From: Gelidibacter maritimus
Lineage (GTDB): Bacteria; Bacteroidota; Bacteroidia; Flavobacteriales; Flavobacteriaceae
Assembly: GCF_014062315.1 (NCBI RefSeq)
Contig: NZ_JACGLT010000002.1
Location: forward strand, 310,001 to 374,000
Length of the DNA: 64,000 nt
Direction of reading: 5' to 3'
Shown: positions 8,151 through 18,581 of the stretch, in pieces
Numbering within the stretch: the stretch's first letter is position 1
Layout: every line of letters starts with the position of its first letter
Program-made: the position numbers and the translations under genes
The notes under the pieces: generated by a model
Told to the model about the DNA's origin: nothing
The model's input: the letters and a program-made list of their open reading frames with translations, nothing else
Database searches by the model: none

Positions 8151-9077
8151 ATGAGCAAATTAGTAATTGTAGGTACCGTTGCCTTTGACGCTATCGAAAC
8201 ACCTTTTGGAAAAACTGATAAGATCTTGGGTGGTGCTGCAACCTTTATAGGCTTGGCTGCATCCCAATTTAATGTAGATGCCGCAGTCGTTTCTGTTGTT
8301 GGCGGAGATTTTCCTAACGAATACTTAGACTTATTATCAAATAAAAATCTTGATATCTCTGGTGTTGAAATTGTAAAAGAGGGCAAAACCTTCTTTTGGA
8401 GTGGCAAATATCATAATGATATGAACACTCGTGATACTTTGGCAACAGAGCTTAACGTCCTTGCCGATTTCAATCCCGTGGTTCCGGAAGATTATAAAAA
8501 CGCAGAGGTAGTCATGCTTGGCAACCTACATCCATTGGTACAAATGAGTGTTTTGGAACAAATGAACAAAAAACCAAAAATGGTCATTTTAGATACCATG
8601 AATTTTTGGATGGACTGTGCTTTGGACGAATTAAAAGCAGTCATCAATAAAGTGGATGTTATCACTATTAACGATGAAGAGGCCCGTCAGTTGACCGGAG
8701 AATACTCGCTTGTAGTGGCCGCACAAAAAATCCATAAGATGGGTCCAAAATATGTGGTTATTAAAAAAGGTGAGCATGGGGCCTTATTATTCCATAACGA
8801 AAACGTATTTTTTGCACCCGCCTTACCTTTGAAAGAGGTATTTGATCCAACTGGTGCCGGCGACACATTTGCTGGTGGATTTGCTGGATATTTGACAAAA
8901 ACAGCGGATTATTCTTTTGAGAATATGAAAACTGCCGTTATTTACGGCTCTACTTTAGCGTCGTTTTGTGTCGAGAAATTCGGAACTGAGCGCATGCTAC
9001 AACTCCAAGATAGAGAGGTATACCAACGATTGAATCAGTTTAAACAATTGACTAAATTTGAAATCATCCTTGAATAA
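8151..9077 (+). CDS. PfkB family carbohydrate kinase
   Basis: Ribokinase-fold sugar or nucleoside kinase of 308 aa. The first PfkB signature region is GGAATFIGLAASQF near 27-40. The second is DPTGAGDTFAGGF, with the catalytic Asp238 and the anion-hole glycines. The substrate is not shown by the sequence. It is followed by a terminator and then by a PurF-type amidotransferase. The same neighbours recur, as I recall, in Flavobacteriaceae, which hints at ribose or nucleotide metabolism. A -7 element sits just upstream. Confidence 0.9.
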   Translation: MSKLVIVGTVAFDAIETPFGKTDKILGGAATFIGLAASQFNVDAAVVSVVGGDFPNEYLDLLSNKNLDISGVEIVKEGKTFFWSGKYHNDMNTRDTLATELNVLADFNPVVPEDYKNAEVVMLGNLHPLVQMSVLEQMNKKPKMVILDTMNFWMDCALDELKAVINKVDVITINDEEARQLTGEYSLVVAAQKIHKMGPKYVVIKKGEHGALLFHNENVFFAPALPLKEVFDPTGAGDTFAGGFAGYLTKTADYSFENMKTAVIYGSTLASFCVEKFGTERMLQLQDREVYQRLNQFKQLTKFEIILE

Positions 9078-9130
9078 GCAATAAGCTTGTAAAGAACGAA
9101 TCGTCTAAACTAAAAATAAACAATTTTAAT

Positions 9131-9175
9131 ATGTCTTTTAATACCCCTTCTTGGAAACAAATAAAATTGAATTGA
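9131..9175 (+). CDS. possible 14-codon peptide ORF ahead of a terminator
   Basis: ATG followed by SFNTPSWKQIKLN and a stop, within the leader between the PfkB gene and the purF-like gene and 10 bases ahead of a strong hairpin terminator. It may be chance. If translated, its position resembles a leader peptide for attenuation. There is no run of one codon that would suggest which signal is sensed. Confidence 0.2.
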   Translation: MSFNTPSWKQIKLN

Positions 9176-9184
9176 CATAAAACC

Positions 9185-9212
9185 AACGCGCTCAAAATGA
9201 AGCGCGTTTTTT
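9185..9212 (+). terminator. intrinsic terminator upstream of purF-like gene
   Basis: AACGCGCT and AGCGCGTT arms around a short loop, followed by a T run. It would end the PfkB transcript or attenuate read-through into the gene at 9296. Confidence 0.7.
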
Positions 9213-9295
9213 AATAACTTTAGTTTGTAATAATTTTTAACTTATTAAGACTAACCCTCAATAATCAGTAGCAAATTTAAAATTGAAAAAACCCA

Positions 9296-11194
9296 ATGAG
9301 CGATGCGATTAAACATGAGTGCGGTATTGCACTCATCAGACTTTTAAAGCCTTTAGAATTTTATAAGGAAAAATACGGCAGTGCATTTTATGGTGTGAAT
9401 AAAATGTATTTGATGATGGAAAAACAGCACAATCGCGGGCAGGATGGCGCTGGTTTTGCCAGTATCAAACTCGATACCGCACCAGGGGAACGATATATCA
9501 GTCGTGTACGCTCGATCGCCCAACAGCCCATTCAGGATATTTTTGGGCAAATCAATGAGCGCATCAATAAAGAGCTTACCGAGCATCCTGAATACACAGA
9601 TGATGTAGCCCTACAAAAAAAGAACATCCCATACATAGGAGAGGTACTTTTGGGGCACGTACGCTACGGAACTTTCGGTAAAAATAGTGTTGAGAACGTC
9701 CATCCTTTTCTAAGACAGAACAACTGGATGCACAGAAACTTGATTGTTGCCGGAAACTTTAACATGACCAACGTGAATGAACTTTTTGAAGGTTTGGTTA
9801 GAATAGGGCAGCATCCGAAGGAAAAGGCGGACACTGTTACTATAATGGAGAAAATTGGTCATTTTTTGGATGATGCGGTAGCCAAAAAATACAAGCAATT
9901 GAAGCGTGAAGGATACAACAAAAACGAATGTTCACCATTGATTGCTGATCGACTCAACGTGGGTAAAATCTTGAAACGTTCTGCAAAAGATTGGGACGGT
10001 GGTTATGCCATAGCAGGACTTTTAGGACATGGCGACTCTTTTGTACTTCGTGATCCTGCCGGAATCAGACCTGCCTACTATTATAAAGACGATGAAATTG
10101 TGGTGGTTGCCTCTGAACGACCGGTCATCCAAACCGTATTTGATGTCAATTTTGAAGATGTAAAAGAATTAACACCTGGTCATGCCATTATCACCAAAAA
10201 ATCAGGAGAAACAAGTATTAAGAAAATAGTTGAGCCCACTGAGCGCAAGGCCTGTTCTTTTGAACGGATCTATTTTTCACGAGGTAGTGATGCTGAAATT
10301 TATCAAGAACGAAAAACATTAGGCAAACTGCTCATGCCAAAAGTTTTGGAAGCTATCGATTTCGACACTAAAAACACGGTGTTTTCATATATTCCAAATA
10401 CGGCTGAAACCTCCTTTTTTGGAATGATTGAAACTGTTGAAGACCATCTCAACAAAAAGAAAACTGAAGCCATTTTAAATGGTAACGGTGAGCTTTCTGC
10501 AGAAAAAGTTACACAAATCCTATCAGAGCGCCCTCGAATTGAGAAAATTGCGATTAAAGACGTTAAGCTTAGAACGTTTATTACAGAAGACAGTAGTAGA
10601 GATGATCTCGTGGCCCATGTTTATGATGTTACTTATGGCGTTATAAAGCAAACGGACAATTTGGTTATCATTGATGATAGTATTGTGCGTGGTACCACTT
10701 TAAGAAAGAGTATTATTAAAATGTTGGAAAGACTACACCCTAAGAAAATAATTGTAGTTTCTTCCGCCCCTCAAATCCGTTATCCCGATTGCTATGGTAT
10801 TGATATGGCGAAACTTGAAGACCTCATTGCCTTTAGAGCCATGCTTGAATTATTGAAAGAAAACGATAAATATCATCTTATAGACGAGGTCTATAAAAAA
10901 TGTTTAGAGCAGGTACATTTGGAAGACAAAGAGGTTAGAAATTTTGTGAAAGAACTCTATAACCAATTTACTGCTGAACAAATTTCAGACAAGATTGGTA
11001 TGCTTATTTGTGATGACAGTGTCAAAACAGAAGTGAAGGCGATTTTTCAAACCATTGAAAACCTACATGTGGCGTGTCCTAAAAATTTGGGGGATTGGTA
11101 TTTTACGGGAAACTATCCTACCGCTGGAGGAAATCGTGTTGTGAATAGAGCATTTATTAACTTTTACGAAGGAAATAATAAGCGTGCTTATTAG
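9296..11194 (+). CDS. purF: amidophosphoribosyltransferase-type protein, long form
   Basis: Class II glutamine amidotransferase joined to a phosphoribosyltransferase domain. PurF uses glutamine and PRPP to make phosphoribosylamine, the first step of purine synthesis. The nucleophile is Cys9 after an 8-residue leader (MSDAIKHE-CGIA), likely exposed by processing. NRGQDGAGFASI, HVRYGTFG and RDPAGIRPAYYY mark the glutaminase domain. The PRPP loop IIDDSIVRGTTLRKSI lies near 455-470. At 632 aa it is well over the usual 470-510 aa, with extra sequence in the glutaminase half (about 70-115) and at the C-terminus. Bacteroidota may carry a second, shorter PurF elsewhere, so this could be a paralogue of different duty. 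Confidence 0.85.
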   Translation: MSDAIKHECGIALIRLLKPLEFYKEKYGSAFYGVNKMYLMMEKQHNRGQDGAGFASIKLDTAPGERYISRVRSIAQQPIQDIFGQINERINKELTEHPEYTDDVALQKKNIPYIGEVLLGHVRYGTFGKNSVENVHPFLRQNNWMHRNLIVAGNFNMTNVNELFEGLVRIGQHPKEKADTVTIMEKIGHFLDDAVAKKYKQLKREGYNKNECSPLIADRLNVGKILKRSAKDWDGGYAIAGLLGHGDSFVLRDPAGIRPAYYYKDDEIVVVASERPVIQTVFDVNFEDVKELTPGHAIITKKSGETSIKKIVEPTERKACSFERIYFSRGSDAEIYQERKTLGKLLMPKVLEAIDFDTKNTVFSYIPNTAETSFFGMIETVEDHLNKKKTEAILNGNGELSAEKVTQILSERPRIEKIAIKDVKLRTFITEDSSRDDLVAHVYDVTYGVIKQTDNLVIIDDSIVRGTTLRKSIIKMLERLHPKKIIVVSSAPQIRYPDCYGIDMAKLEDLIAFRAMLELLKENDKYHLIDEVYKKCLEQVHLEDKEVRNFVKELYNQFTAEQISDKIGMLICDDSVKTEVKAIFQTIENLHVACPKNLGDWYFTGNYPTAGGNRVVNRAFINFYEGNNKRAY

Positions 11195-11296
11195 GTTTAA
11201 AAGAAGAGATCTAACCACTTTAGCTTGCAAAAAGCCGTTTTATCGGATATTTTGGTAATTCGTCTAAATTATATATCAAGTTGTTGAAATTCAATA

Positions 11297-11304
11297 TACT
11301 TTAG
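11297..11304 (+). promoter_or_regulatory. candidate -7 element for RNA copy 1
   Basis: TACTTTAG, one mismatch from TAnnTTTG, lies 3 bases before CACC, the same spacing as the perfect element of copy 2. Confidence 0.4.
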
Positions 11305-11307
11305 TAT

Positions 11308-11381
11308 CACCATAACATAAGTAGGTTAAGTTCATGGTAGATTTGGGGCAAAAAAAGGTAAACAACTGTTTACCTTTTTTT
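11308..11381 (+). ncRNA. twin small RNA, copy 1
   Basis: About 74 bases that begin CACCATAAC. A 5' stem ACCATAA/TCATGGT has one mismatch and encloses GTAGGTTAAG. A linker GATTTGGGGC with an A run follows, then a perfect 8-bp terminator stem GGTAAACA/TGTTTACC and seven T. The first ~50 bases match copy 2 except for one substitution and one A. There is no convincing ORF. It could be a small regulatory RNA of flavobacteria, perhaps related to the Rfam Flavo-1 motif, but I cannot confirm that from memory. Confidence 0.6.
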
Positions 11382-11540
11382 ATGCCCTTTTTTATTTGGT
11401 ATAAAGTTGAGCTTTAAGTTTATAGTAGGTCTCAATCAATTAAACACTTCAACTAACTGGATCCTATTTTAAGCATATTTTAGACGTAATTTACCCAAAG
11501 TTATCATTCAGCCCAATTTATTCGTAGTTTATCTAATAAA

Positions 11541-11573
11541 TTGAACTATTCCATTGTAGTCGGCTTATATTTG
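11541..11573 (+). promoter_or_regulatory. promoter of RNA copy 2
   Basis: TTG at 11541-11543, a gap of 22 bases and a perfect TATATTTG at 11566-11573. Transcription would begin at or near the CACC of the RNA. Confidence 0.55.
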
Positions 11574-11576
11574 TTC

Positions 11577-11648
11577 CACCATAACATAAGTAGGTTAAGT
11601 TTATGGTAGATTTGGGGCAAAAAAGGTGGACACTCGTCCACCTTTTTT
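11577..11648 (+). ncRNA. twin small RNA, copy 2
   Basis: Second copy of the 11308 RNA, about 72 bases. Its 5' stem ACCATAA/TTATGGT is perfect. The linker GATTTGGGGC is identical. The terminator stem is GGTGGAC/GTCCACC with loop ACTC and a T run. Between copies the terminator arms differ in sequence while staying fully paired, which is the mark of a selected RNA structure. A good promoter precedes it. A 76-codon ORF that starts inside it is rejected as spurious. Confidence 0.65.
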
Positions 11649-11723
11649 CATTAATACCTGCGAAGGCAAGTACTTCGTATATCAATTGCCACCATAAAGT
11701 TCTCAAAAAACCACATTTCCAAA

Positions 11724-11754
11724 TAAAAAAAAGCGAACCTTTTCAGATTCGCTT
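11724..11754 (-). terminator. terminator after superoxide dismutase
   Basis: AAGCGAA/TTCGCTT stem with, on the minus strand, a run of eight T after the stem. It lies just past the stop of the dismutase gene and can stop its transcript. Confidence 0.65.
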
Positions 11755-11777
11755 ATATTGCTATAGTATTAAAAAAC

Positions 11778-11803
11778 CTACAAGGTTTTGCAAAACCTTG
11801 CAG
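11778..11803. repeat. dispersed REP-like palindrome
   Basis: CAAGGTTTTG followed directly by its complement, with flanks CTA and CAG partly paired. It is similar in style to the palindromes around the RAYT gene near 40 kb but with a different core. Confidence 0.5.
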
Positions 11804-11836
11804 ATTGATTTTCCTTTTGCAAGGAAGTTTTAAGTC

Positions 11837-12445
11837 TTATTTCGCTTCTGCGTAACGTCTTTCAACCTCATTCCAATTGATCACATTAAAAAATGCATCG
11901 ATATAATCAGGTCGTCTATTTTGATATTTCAAATAGTAGGCGTGCTCCCACACATCCAATCCTAAAATTGGTGTTCCACCGCAACCAACTCCTGGCATCA
12001 ACGGATTATCTTGGTTTGGTGTTGAGCAGATTTCTACTTTGCCCCCTTTGTGTACACATAGCCAAGCCCATCCTGAGCCAAATTGCGTTGCAGCAGCCTT
12101 ACTGAACTCATCTTTAAAAGCGTCAACTGAATCATACGCTGATTCAATAGCATCTTTTAACTCTCCAGACAAACGTCCTTTGTCTTCTGGATTCATTATT
12201 TCCCAGAATAAGGAATGATTGTAAAATCCGCCGCCATTATTTCTGACGGCTTTTTTATCCATGTCTAAATTGATCAAGATATTCTCAATAGTTTTTCCTG
12301 CCAAATCAGTTCCTTCAATAGCATTATTTAAATTATTGGTGTATCCCTGATGATGTTTTGAGTGATGGATCTCCATTGTTTTAGCGTCAATATGAGGCTC
12401 TAAAGCATCATATGCATATTTTAATTTCGGTAATTCGAAAGCCAT
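11837..12445 (-). CDS. sodA: superoxide dismutase, Mn-type
   Basis: Dismutes superoxide to oxygen and peroxide in the cytoplasm. At 202 aa it is a typical Fe/Mn enzyme. The metal ligands are His27 in EIHHSKHH, His77 in NHSLFW, and Asp164 and His168 in [13 protein letters not shown] at 71-74 and Gln145 in NQDNPLM are the positions that usually mark Mn enzymes; Fe enzymes place the Gln at the first site. No signal peptide is present. A possible -7 element (TAAATTTG, 12484-12491, minus strand) would give a leader of about 30 bases. Confidence 0.95.
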   Translation of the reverse strand: MAFELPKLKYAYDALEPHIDAKTMEIHHSKHHQGYTNNLNNAIEGTDLAGKTIENILINLDMDKKAVRNNGGGFYNHSLFWEIMNPEDKGRLSGELKDAIESAYDSVDAFKDEFSKAAATQFGSGWAWLCVHKGGKVEICSTPNQDNPLMPGVGCGGTPILGLDVWEHAYYLKYQNRRPDYIDAFFNVINWNEVERRYAEAK

Positions 12446-12659
12446 AGTGTTTTTTGTTTTTAAGTGTTAATATTTATTCAACCCAAATTTAAGCATAAAA
12501 CCGTGCATTAAAAAATATTAAATGCTTCGTGTTTAAGCGTTAAGAAAAGTTTAACGTTGGATGGGAGTCGTTACTAAATATGGAGGATCTTTGAAAAGAA
12601 CAAATTATCCTAATTAAATCAGGGATAGTTTTTATCTTGTATAAAAAAATGAAATAATA

Positions 12660-15600
12660 ATGGAAGTCAAACATCCTTTCTTGATATATAATGCTTCAGC
12701 AGGTAGCGGTAAAACCTTCACATTAGTAAAAGTGTATTTAAAAATACTGTTCACCTCCAATCAGCAAAATGGATTTAAAAACATTTTGGCTCTAACTTTT
12801 ACCAATAAGGCCGTGGCTGAAATGAAAGAACGTATTGTAGAAATGCTAATTGTCTTTTCTAATCCAGATATTTTAGAAAACCCAACACCAATGTTCGGGA
12901 TGCTTACTGAAGAGCTACAAATGGATTCTAAAATACTACACCAAAAGTCGCAACACATTCTAAATACTATTGCCCATAATTATGCGGCATTTGATATTTC
13001 TACAATTGATAAATTCAACCATCGCCTTATAAGAACTTTTGCCCATGACTTGAAGCTTCCCCTTAATTTTGAGGTCGAATTGGACACCAAAACAATTCTT
13101 GCAAAAGCGGTCGATCAACTTATTGATAAAGCCGGAACCGAAAAAGAGCTCACTAAAATACTCGTTGATTTTGCCATCGAAAAGGCTGATGACGATAAAA
13201 GCTGGGATGTATCCTTCGATTTTAATCAAATAGCACAACTGCTCATCAATGAAAATGATATTCCATATTTTGAAGATTTAAAGGATAAGTCTATTGAAGA
13301 TTTCAAAGCACTAAAAGCACAACTTCTCAAACAAATTGTTCTTATAGAAACTGATATAAGTAAAAAAGGACAGGAGGCATTAGACCTTATTGTGCAAAAC
13401 GGCTTGGAATTCAACAATTTTTCAAGCAGCTATTTACCTAAACATTTTTTAAAATTAGCCGAAGGCAACTCCAATGTCAATCTCGATCAGCTCACCTGGC
13501 AAAAAGATTTATTGGAAGGAAATCCGCTCTATCCCAAGCGCGTGGACACCCTTAAAATGACGCTTATAGACCGTCTTCAGCCAATATTAAGTACCTTGTT
13601 TCAAAAGAGCAAAGAAAGCATTGTTCAATTTAGATTTCTTAAAAATGTTCTTAACAATATAACACCACTATCTGTTTTAAATGCCATTTACAACAGCCTT
13701 CAAGACATAAAAATTGACGAAGATCTCGTCCTAATCTCAGAATTCAATTCTCTTATAAATACTGAAATAAAGCTGCAGCCCGCCCCATTTATCTACGAAC
13801 GGATTGGCGAAAAATACAGACATTATTTTATTGATGAATTTCAGGACACATCGGTAAAACAATGGGAAAACCTTATTCCATTAATCGACAATGCCCTATC
13901 AGCCCAAAATTTAAAAGGTGAAGCGGGCACAACAATGCTGGTGGGCGACGCCAAACAAGCTATTTACCGATGGCGTGGCGGAAAAGCCGAACAATTCATA
14001 GACCTATACACCAAACGGACACAACCATTTCACATTGAACAGCAGATTGATAATTTACCTACTAATTACAGAAGCCTAGAGACAATTGTAAAATTCAACA
14101 ACAATTTCTTTAAACACCTCTCTACTTTTGCTTTTTCCAATCCATCACACCAAAAAATCTATGAGGCCAGTCATCAAAACCTTCATTTGACAGGTGACGG
14201 CTATGTTGAACTTTCATTTTTAGAATTTGAATCTGAGGATAAGGATGACACTTACGGTCAAAAAGTTTTGGAAGCGATTCAAAAAGCCCTGGAAAACTCG
14301 TTTGAGCTTCGGGATATTTGCATCATTGCCCGAAAATCAAAAGAAGGTATTGCACTTGCTGAATACTTGAGCAAGAAAGGGATACCTATTATATCTTCAG
14401 AATCTCTTTTACTTAAGAATTCACCTGAGGTACAGTTTCTAACCAGTATCATTGCATTAGCATCCCAACCCTATAATCAGATGTTGAAGATAGAAGCTTT
14501 GAGTTATTTGGCTGAACATCACTTTCAATTGGAAGATAAACATCAGTTTTTTCAAAATCTTGTTCATTTGGACGCTTTTGAAATGTTCAAAGGACTGAAT
14601 AGATACGACTTGTTTTTCGATTTTAATCAATTCTTACAACAGCCTTTTTACGAAGCTGTGGAAAGTGCGGTTAGGCAATTCAATTTAAATAAGACCTCAA
14701 ATGCCTACATTCAATTTTTTCTGGATGAAGTTTTAGATTATTCGCAGAGGTATAACGCAGGATTTTCAGATTTCACCTCGCATTGGGACATCAAAAAGGA
14801 AAAACTTTCCATCACCTCTCCAAAAGGCAATAACGCCGTACAGATTATGACCATCCATAAATCTAAAGGCCTAGAATTTCCAGTTGTAATTTTTCCTTAT
14901 GCCAACCAGAATATTTATTTTGATATGTCTCCAAAATTGTGGTTTCCCGTGCATTCGGAGTCCTTCCATGGCTTTTCAAATGTGTTTATCAATGTCAATA
15001 AAGATTTGGAAGACTTAGGAACCTTAGGTCAAACTATGTACGCCGACTACAAAGCACAATTAGAATTGGACAGCATGAACCTCTTATATGTAGTCCTCAC
15101 CCGTGCTGTGGAACAGCTCTATATTGTATCAGAATATGATGTGGATAAAAAAAACAATGAAAAGCTAAGTGCATATTCGGGCTTGTTTATCAATTATCTG
15201 AAATCGGTAGGGCTGTATACTGACTCAGAAAAGACCTATTCTTTTGGGCAGCCAACTCGGGTACTTCCAGCTGAGCCAGTTGAAAAAGCTAATATTCAAG
15301 AGCGCTTTATTTCTGTCGCCAAAGAAAATCATGATCTCCACATCGTTACCAATGCCGGTTACCTATGGGATACAGAGCAAGAAGCTGCTATTGAAAAAGG
15401 AAATTTAGTGCATTTAATTCTGTCTAAGGTTAAAACCAAAGACGACCTTGACTTGGTTTTTGAAGATTTTGAAAATTCTGGAGATCTTAATTCGCAACAA
15501 AGCGCTGAACTTAAACCTATAATAAACAATATTGTCCATCATGAGCAACTAAAGGCATTTTTCATGCCCGGGCTTACCGTTTATAACGAAAGAGATATTT

Positions 15601-15812
15601 TAACATCAGGGGGGCTAATATCCAGACCAGACCGGATAGTGCTCAATAATCAAAATGAAGCTGTTATTATAGATTACAAAACAGGTTCAGAACGGCCAAC
15701 CCATCAAAACCAAATTATGGCCTATCAGGTTATTCTTGAAGAAATGGGCTATAATATCGTCAAAAGAATACTTGTCTACATTAATAGCGACATTCACATA
15801 AAAGAATTTTAA
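12660..15812 (+). CDS. addA: UvrD/RecB-like helicase-nuclease (AddA-like)
   Basis: A 1050-aa SF1A helicase with a C-terminal PD-(D/E)XK nuclease, the AddA/RecB plan for processing double-strand ends before recombination. Motif I is [14 protein letters not shown] (11-24), motif [12 protein letters not shown] near 395, motif [16 protein letters not shown], motif IV NYRS, motif [14 protein letters not shown] and motif [15 protein letters not shown]. The nuclease end shows [11 protein letters not shown] and RPDRIVLN...[10 protein letters not shown], the metal-binding D and D-x-K. Its likely partner is the AddB-like gene at 18582, two genes further on the same strand. Kbl starts only 23 bases after the stop. 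Confidence 0.9.
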   Translation: MEVKHPFLIYNASAGSGKTFTLVKVYLKILFTSNQQNGFKNILALTFTNKAVAEMKERIVEMLIVFSNPDILENPTPMFGMLTEELQMDSKILHQKSQHILNTIAHNYAAFDISTIDKFNHRLIRTFAHDLKLPLNFEVELDTKTILAKAVDQLIDKAGTEKELTKILVDFAIEKADDDKSWDVSFDFNQIAQLLINENDIPYFEDLKDKSIEDFKALKAQLLKQIVLIETDISKKGQEALDLIVQNGLEFNNFSSSYLPKHFLKLAEGNSNVNLDQLTWQKDLLEGNPLYPKRVDTLKMTLIDRLQPILSTLFQKSKESIVQFRFLKNVLNNITPLSVLNAIYNSLQDIKIDEDLVLISEFNSLINTEIKLQPAPFIYERIGEKYRHYFIDEFQDTSVKQWENLIPLIDNALSAQNLKGEAGTTMLVGDAKQAIYRWRGGKAEQFIDLYTKRTQPFHIEQQIDNLPTNYRSLETIVKFNNNFFKHLSTFAFSNPSHQKIYEASHQNLHLTGDGYVELSFLEFESEDKDDTYGQKVLEAIQKALENSFELRDICIIARKSKEGIALAEYLSKKGIPIISSESLLLKNSPEVQFLTSIIALASQPYNQMLKIEALSYLAEHHFQLEDKHQFFQNLVHLDAFEMFKGLNRYDLFFDFNQFLQQPFYEAVESAVRQFNLNKTSNAYIQFFLDEVLDYSQRYNAGFSDFTSHWDIKKEKLSITSPKGNNAVQIMTIHKSKGLEFPVVIFPYANQNIYFDMSPKLWFPVHSESFHGFSNVFINVNKDLEDLGTLGQTMYADYKAQLELDSMNLLYVVLTRAVEQLYIVSEYDVDKKNNEKLSAYSGLFINYLKSVGLYTDSEKTYSFGQPTRVLPAEPVEKANIQERFISVAKENHDLHIVTNAGYLWDTEQEAAIEKGNLVHLILSKVKTKDDLDLVFEDFENSGDLNSQQSAELKPIINNIVHHEQLKAFFMPGLTVYNERDILTSGGLISRPDRIVLNNQNEAVIIDYKTGSERPTHQNQIMAYQVILEEMGYNIVKRILVYINSDIHIKEF

Positions 15813-15835
15813 CTTTGTATAAAACTCAAATTATT

Positions 15836-17029
15836 ATGTACGGTAAAATACAACAACATTTACAAAAAGAACTTGAAGACATTAAAGAAGCGGGGCTTTA
15901 TAAAGAAGAGCGCATCATCACGTCACCTCAAGGTGCGGAAATAACCCTTAGCACAGGGCAAACTGTTCTAAACTTTTGTGCTAATAATTATTTAGGGCTT
16001 TCTTCCCATCCTGAGGTGGTTCAAGCCGCTAAGGACACTTTAGATAGTCATGGATTTGGCATGTCTTCAGTACGATTTATTTGTGGTACTCAAGACATCC
16101 ATAAAACATTGGAGGAGAAAATAGCTGAATTTTATGGCACAGAAGATACCATACTCTACGCCGCGGCTTTTGATGCCAACGGTGGTGTTTTTGAACCTCT
16201 ATTGGGCGCCGAAGATGCTATTATATCCGATTCTTTAAATCACGCCTCTATTATTGATGGTGTTAGATTATGTAAGGCGGCACGTTATCGTTACCAAAAC
16301 AACGATATGGACGATCTGGAAAAGCAACTTATTGCTGCCAATGAGAATGGTGCACGCTTTAAAATTATAGTAACCGATGGTGTGTTTTCTATGGACGGAT
16401 TGTTAGCGCCTTTAGATGAGATTTGCGATTTGGCTGATAAATATGACGCCATGGTCATGATTGACGAATGCCACGCCACTGGATTTATTGGAGAAACAGG
16501 ACGTGGTACCTTAGAGGAAAAAGGCGTGATGGATCGTATAGACATTATTACGGGAACATTAGGCAAAGCTATGGGCGGTGCCATGGGTGGTTATACTACA
16601 GGAAAAAAGGAAATCATCCAAATGCTACGTCAGCGCTCACGACCTTATCTGTTTTCAAACTCGCTTGCGCCAGCCATTGTAGGTGCATCTATTAAAGTGT
16701 TTGAAATGCTGACCAACGACACTTCGTTAAAAGATCAGCTGACCAAAAACACCAAGTATTTCAAAGAGGCCATGCAGAAAGCCGGATTTGATATTATTGA
16801 TGGTGATTCAGCCATAGTTCCGGTGATGCTTTACGACGCCAAATTATCCCAGAAAATGGCAGAAATGCTCCTTGAGGAAGATATTTATGTCATCGGATTC
16901 TTTTTTCCTGTTGTACCCAAGGATAAAGCCCGAATTAGAGTGCAATTATCAGCAGCGCACACTCAAGAACATTTGGACAAGGCCATCGCTGCTTTCATTA
17001 AAGTTGGAAAAGCGTTGAATATTATTTAA
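15836..17029 (+). CDS. kbl: glycine C-acetyltransferase
   Basis: PLP enzyme that joins glycine and acetyl-CoA to 2-amino-3-ketobutyrate, the second step of threonine breakdown. The 397-aa protein shows [31 protein letters not shown] and the Schiff-base Lys in [13 protein letters not shown]. An upstream TTG at 15815 would add seven residues. ATG 15836 is preferred because [10 protein letters not shown] matches the family start. No threonine dehydrogenase gene is adjacent. It sits between the two halves of the AddAB-like pair. Confidence 0.94.
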   Translation: MYGKIQQHLQKELEDIKEAGLYKEERIITSPQGAEITLSTGQTVLNFCANNYLGLSSHPEVVQAAKDTLDSHGFGMSSVRFICGTQDIHKTLEEKIAEFYGTEDTILYAAAFDANGGVFEPLLGAEDAIISDSLNHASIIDGVRLCKAARYRYQNNDMDDLEKQLIAANENGARFKIIVTDGVFSMDGLLAPLDEICDLADKYDAMVMIDECHATGFIGETGRGTLEEKGVMDRIDIITGTLGKAMGGAMGGYTTGKKEIIQMLRQRSRPYLFSNSLAPAIVGASIKVFEMLTNDTSLKDQLTKNTKYFKEAMQKAGFDIIDGDSAIVPVMLYDAKLSQKMAEMLLEEDIYVIGFFFPVVPKDKARIRVQLSAAHTQEHLDKAIAAFIKVGKALNII

Positions 17030-17087
17030 AATAAGTTCAAACACGCCTATTTTAAGGCAATTATTCAATATTTTTATACATTTGTCT

Positions 17088-17117
17088 TTGTTAATAACGT
17101 TTAACAACTTATTTTTG
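17088..17117 (+). promoter_or_regulatory. promoter of the OmpA-family gene
   Basis: TTG at 17088-17090, 19 bases, then TATTTTTG at 17110-17117, a near-ideal flavobacterial promoter. A second -7-like TACATTTG lies at 17077-17084. The leader would be about 30 bases and A/T-rich, as expected for a highly expressed porin. Confidence 0.55.
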
Positions 17118-17153
17118 CTCTTAATTAACACTTAAAAATTAAATTATTAGAAT

Positions 17154-18515
17154 ATGAAAAATCTTAGCAGATTATTTTTCGCTATGTTGCTTCTATTTAG
17201 CTTTAGCAACGCCAACGCACAAGACGAAAACAACCCTTGGGCAATTGGGGTTGGCGTAAACGCAGTTGACTTTTACCCAACGGGTGAAGACGGACAAGGT
17301 GGTATCTTTGATCAGTATTTCAATTTTGGAGATCATTACAACGTCTTACCTTCATTATCTTCAATTTCTGTTTCTCGATACTTATCAGACGGGTTTTCAT
17401 TGACTGCTGCTGGTACTATCAACGAAATTAGCAAAATAGGTGATACTTCAGCTGATGATTTATCTTACTACGCTTTAGACGGTACAGTAAAATATAGCTT
17501 TGCTAATGCAATTAACTCAAAAGTAATTGAGCCTTACTTAGGTGTAGGTGGTGGTTACACTTGGGTTGACGACATTGGAGCTGGTACCTTAAACGGAACC
17601 TTAGGTTTCAATTTATGGTTTTCTGATAACATTGGTGTAACAGTTCAATCTGCTTACAAACATGCTTTTGAAGATTACTTAGCGACACATTTCCAACACA
17701 CAGTTGGTTTAGCACTTAAATTTGGTGGCGTAGACACTGATGGAGATGGCATTTACGATAAAGATGATGCTTGTCCAGACGTTCCTGGTTTACCAGAATT
17801 CAATGGTTGTCCTGATTCTGACGGTGATGGTATCGAAGATTCAAAAGATGACTGTCCAGACGTTCCTGGTTTAGCTGAATTCAACGGCTGTCCTGATACT
17901 GATGGTGACGGTGTTCCAGATCATTTAGATGACTGTCCAGATGTTGCTGGTTTAAAATCATTGAAAGGCTGTCCTGATGCTGATGGTGACGGTGTTCCAG
18001 ATCATTTAGACGAGTGTCCTAACGAAGCTGGTCCTGCCGCTAACAAAGGATGCCCATGGCCAGATAGAGATGGAGACGGTGTGTTAGACAAAGATGATAA
18101 GTGTCCAGATGTTCCTGGTACTGTTGCAAACCACGGTTGTCCTGAGGTGAAGCCTACAGAAGAGCACATGAAGCAATTGAATGAGTATGCAAGAACTATC
18201 TTATTTGATACTGGTAAAGCTACTTTCAAGAAAGAGTCTCAACAGACTTTAGAAGCTATGAACGCTATCTTCAAAGAGTTCCCAGAAGCTACTTTCGTAC
18301 TTGAAGGATATACTGACAGTACAGGTAACAAGAGATCAAACCAATTGTTGTCAGAGAGAAGAGCTAATGCTGTAAAAGATTGGTTAATCGCTAACGGCAT
18401 TAACAGAGATCGTTTGACTTCTAAAGGATACGGTGTAGAAAATCCAATTGACACTAACAAAACTGCTGCTGGTAGAGCCAACAACAGACGTGTTGAAGTA
18501 AAACTTACAAACTAA
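17154..18515 (+). CDS. OmpA-family outer membrane protein with TSP3 repeats
   Basis: A signal peptide of about 22 residues ends ANAQDE. An eight-strand-like beta barrel covers about 25-195. Five calcium-binding thrombospondin type 3 repeats follow (DxDGDG...CPDVPG...GCP, about 198-330), then a peptidoglycan-binding OmpA domain with [19 protein letters not shown] and NNRRVEVKL at the C-terminus. Length 453 aa is normal for flavobacterial members. It anchors the outer membrane to the wall and is usually abundant. A strong promoter precedes it and a terminator follows. Confidence 0.94.
   Translation: MKNLSRLFFAMLLLFSFSNANAQDENNPWAIGVGVNAVDFYPTGEDGQGGIFDQYFNFGDHYNVLPSLSSISVSRYLSDGFSLTAAGTINEISKIGDTSADDLSYYALDGTVKYSFANAINSKVIEPYLGVGGGYTWVDDIGAGTLNGTLGFNLWFSDNIGVTVQSAYKHAFEDYLATHFQHTVGLALKFGGVDTDGDGIYDKDDACPDVPGLPEFNGCPDSDGDGIEDSKDDCPDVPGLAEFNGCPDTDGDGVPDHLDDCPDVAGLKSLKGCPDADGDGVPDHLDECPNEAGPAANKGCPWPDRDGDGVLDKDDKCPDVPGTVANHGCPEVKPTEEHMKQLNEYARTILFDTGKATFKKESQQTLEAMNAIFKEFPEATFVLEGYTDSTGNKRSNQLLSERRANAVKDWLIANGINRDRLTSKGYGVENPIDTNKTAAGRANNRRVEVKLTN
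17737..18150 (+). repeat. thrombospondin type 3 coding repeats
   Basis: Five in-frame units of about 27-28 codons with the pattern D-x-DGDG-x-x-D...C-P-D...G-C-P. The DNA of adjacent units is alike, for example GGTGACGGTGTTCCAGATC twice, so the array could expand or contract by recombination. Confidence 0.8.
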
Positions 18516-18540
18516 GTTTTATAAACTATAAATATTTTAT

Positions 18541-18570
18541 AAAAACGCTCCGATATTCGGGGCGTTTTTT
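18541..18570 (+). terminator. terminator after the OmpA-family gene
   Basis: AACGCTCCGA/TCGGGGCGTT stem with one wobble pair, loop TAT, followed by a T run. The AddB-like gene begins 12 bases further on and so probably depends on read-through or an internal start. Confidence 0.75.
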
Positions 18571-18581
18571 ATTTTTATACC

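Noticed and set aside
11603-11833. 76-codon plus-strand ORF
   Set aside because: Starts inside the second small RNA, runs through its terminator and the REP-like palindrome, and shows no protein-like pattern.
17737-18150. Regular spaced repeats considered as a CRISPR array
   Set aside because: They are in-frame thrombospondin type 3 units inside an OmpA-family gene, without unique spacers.
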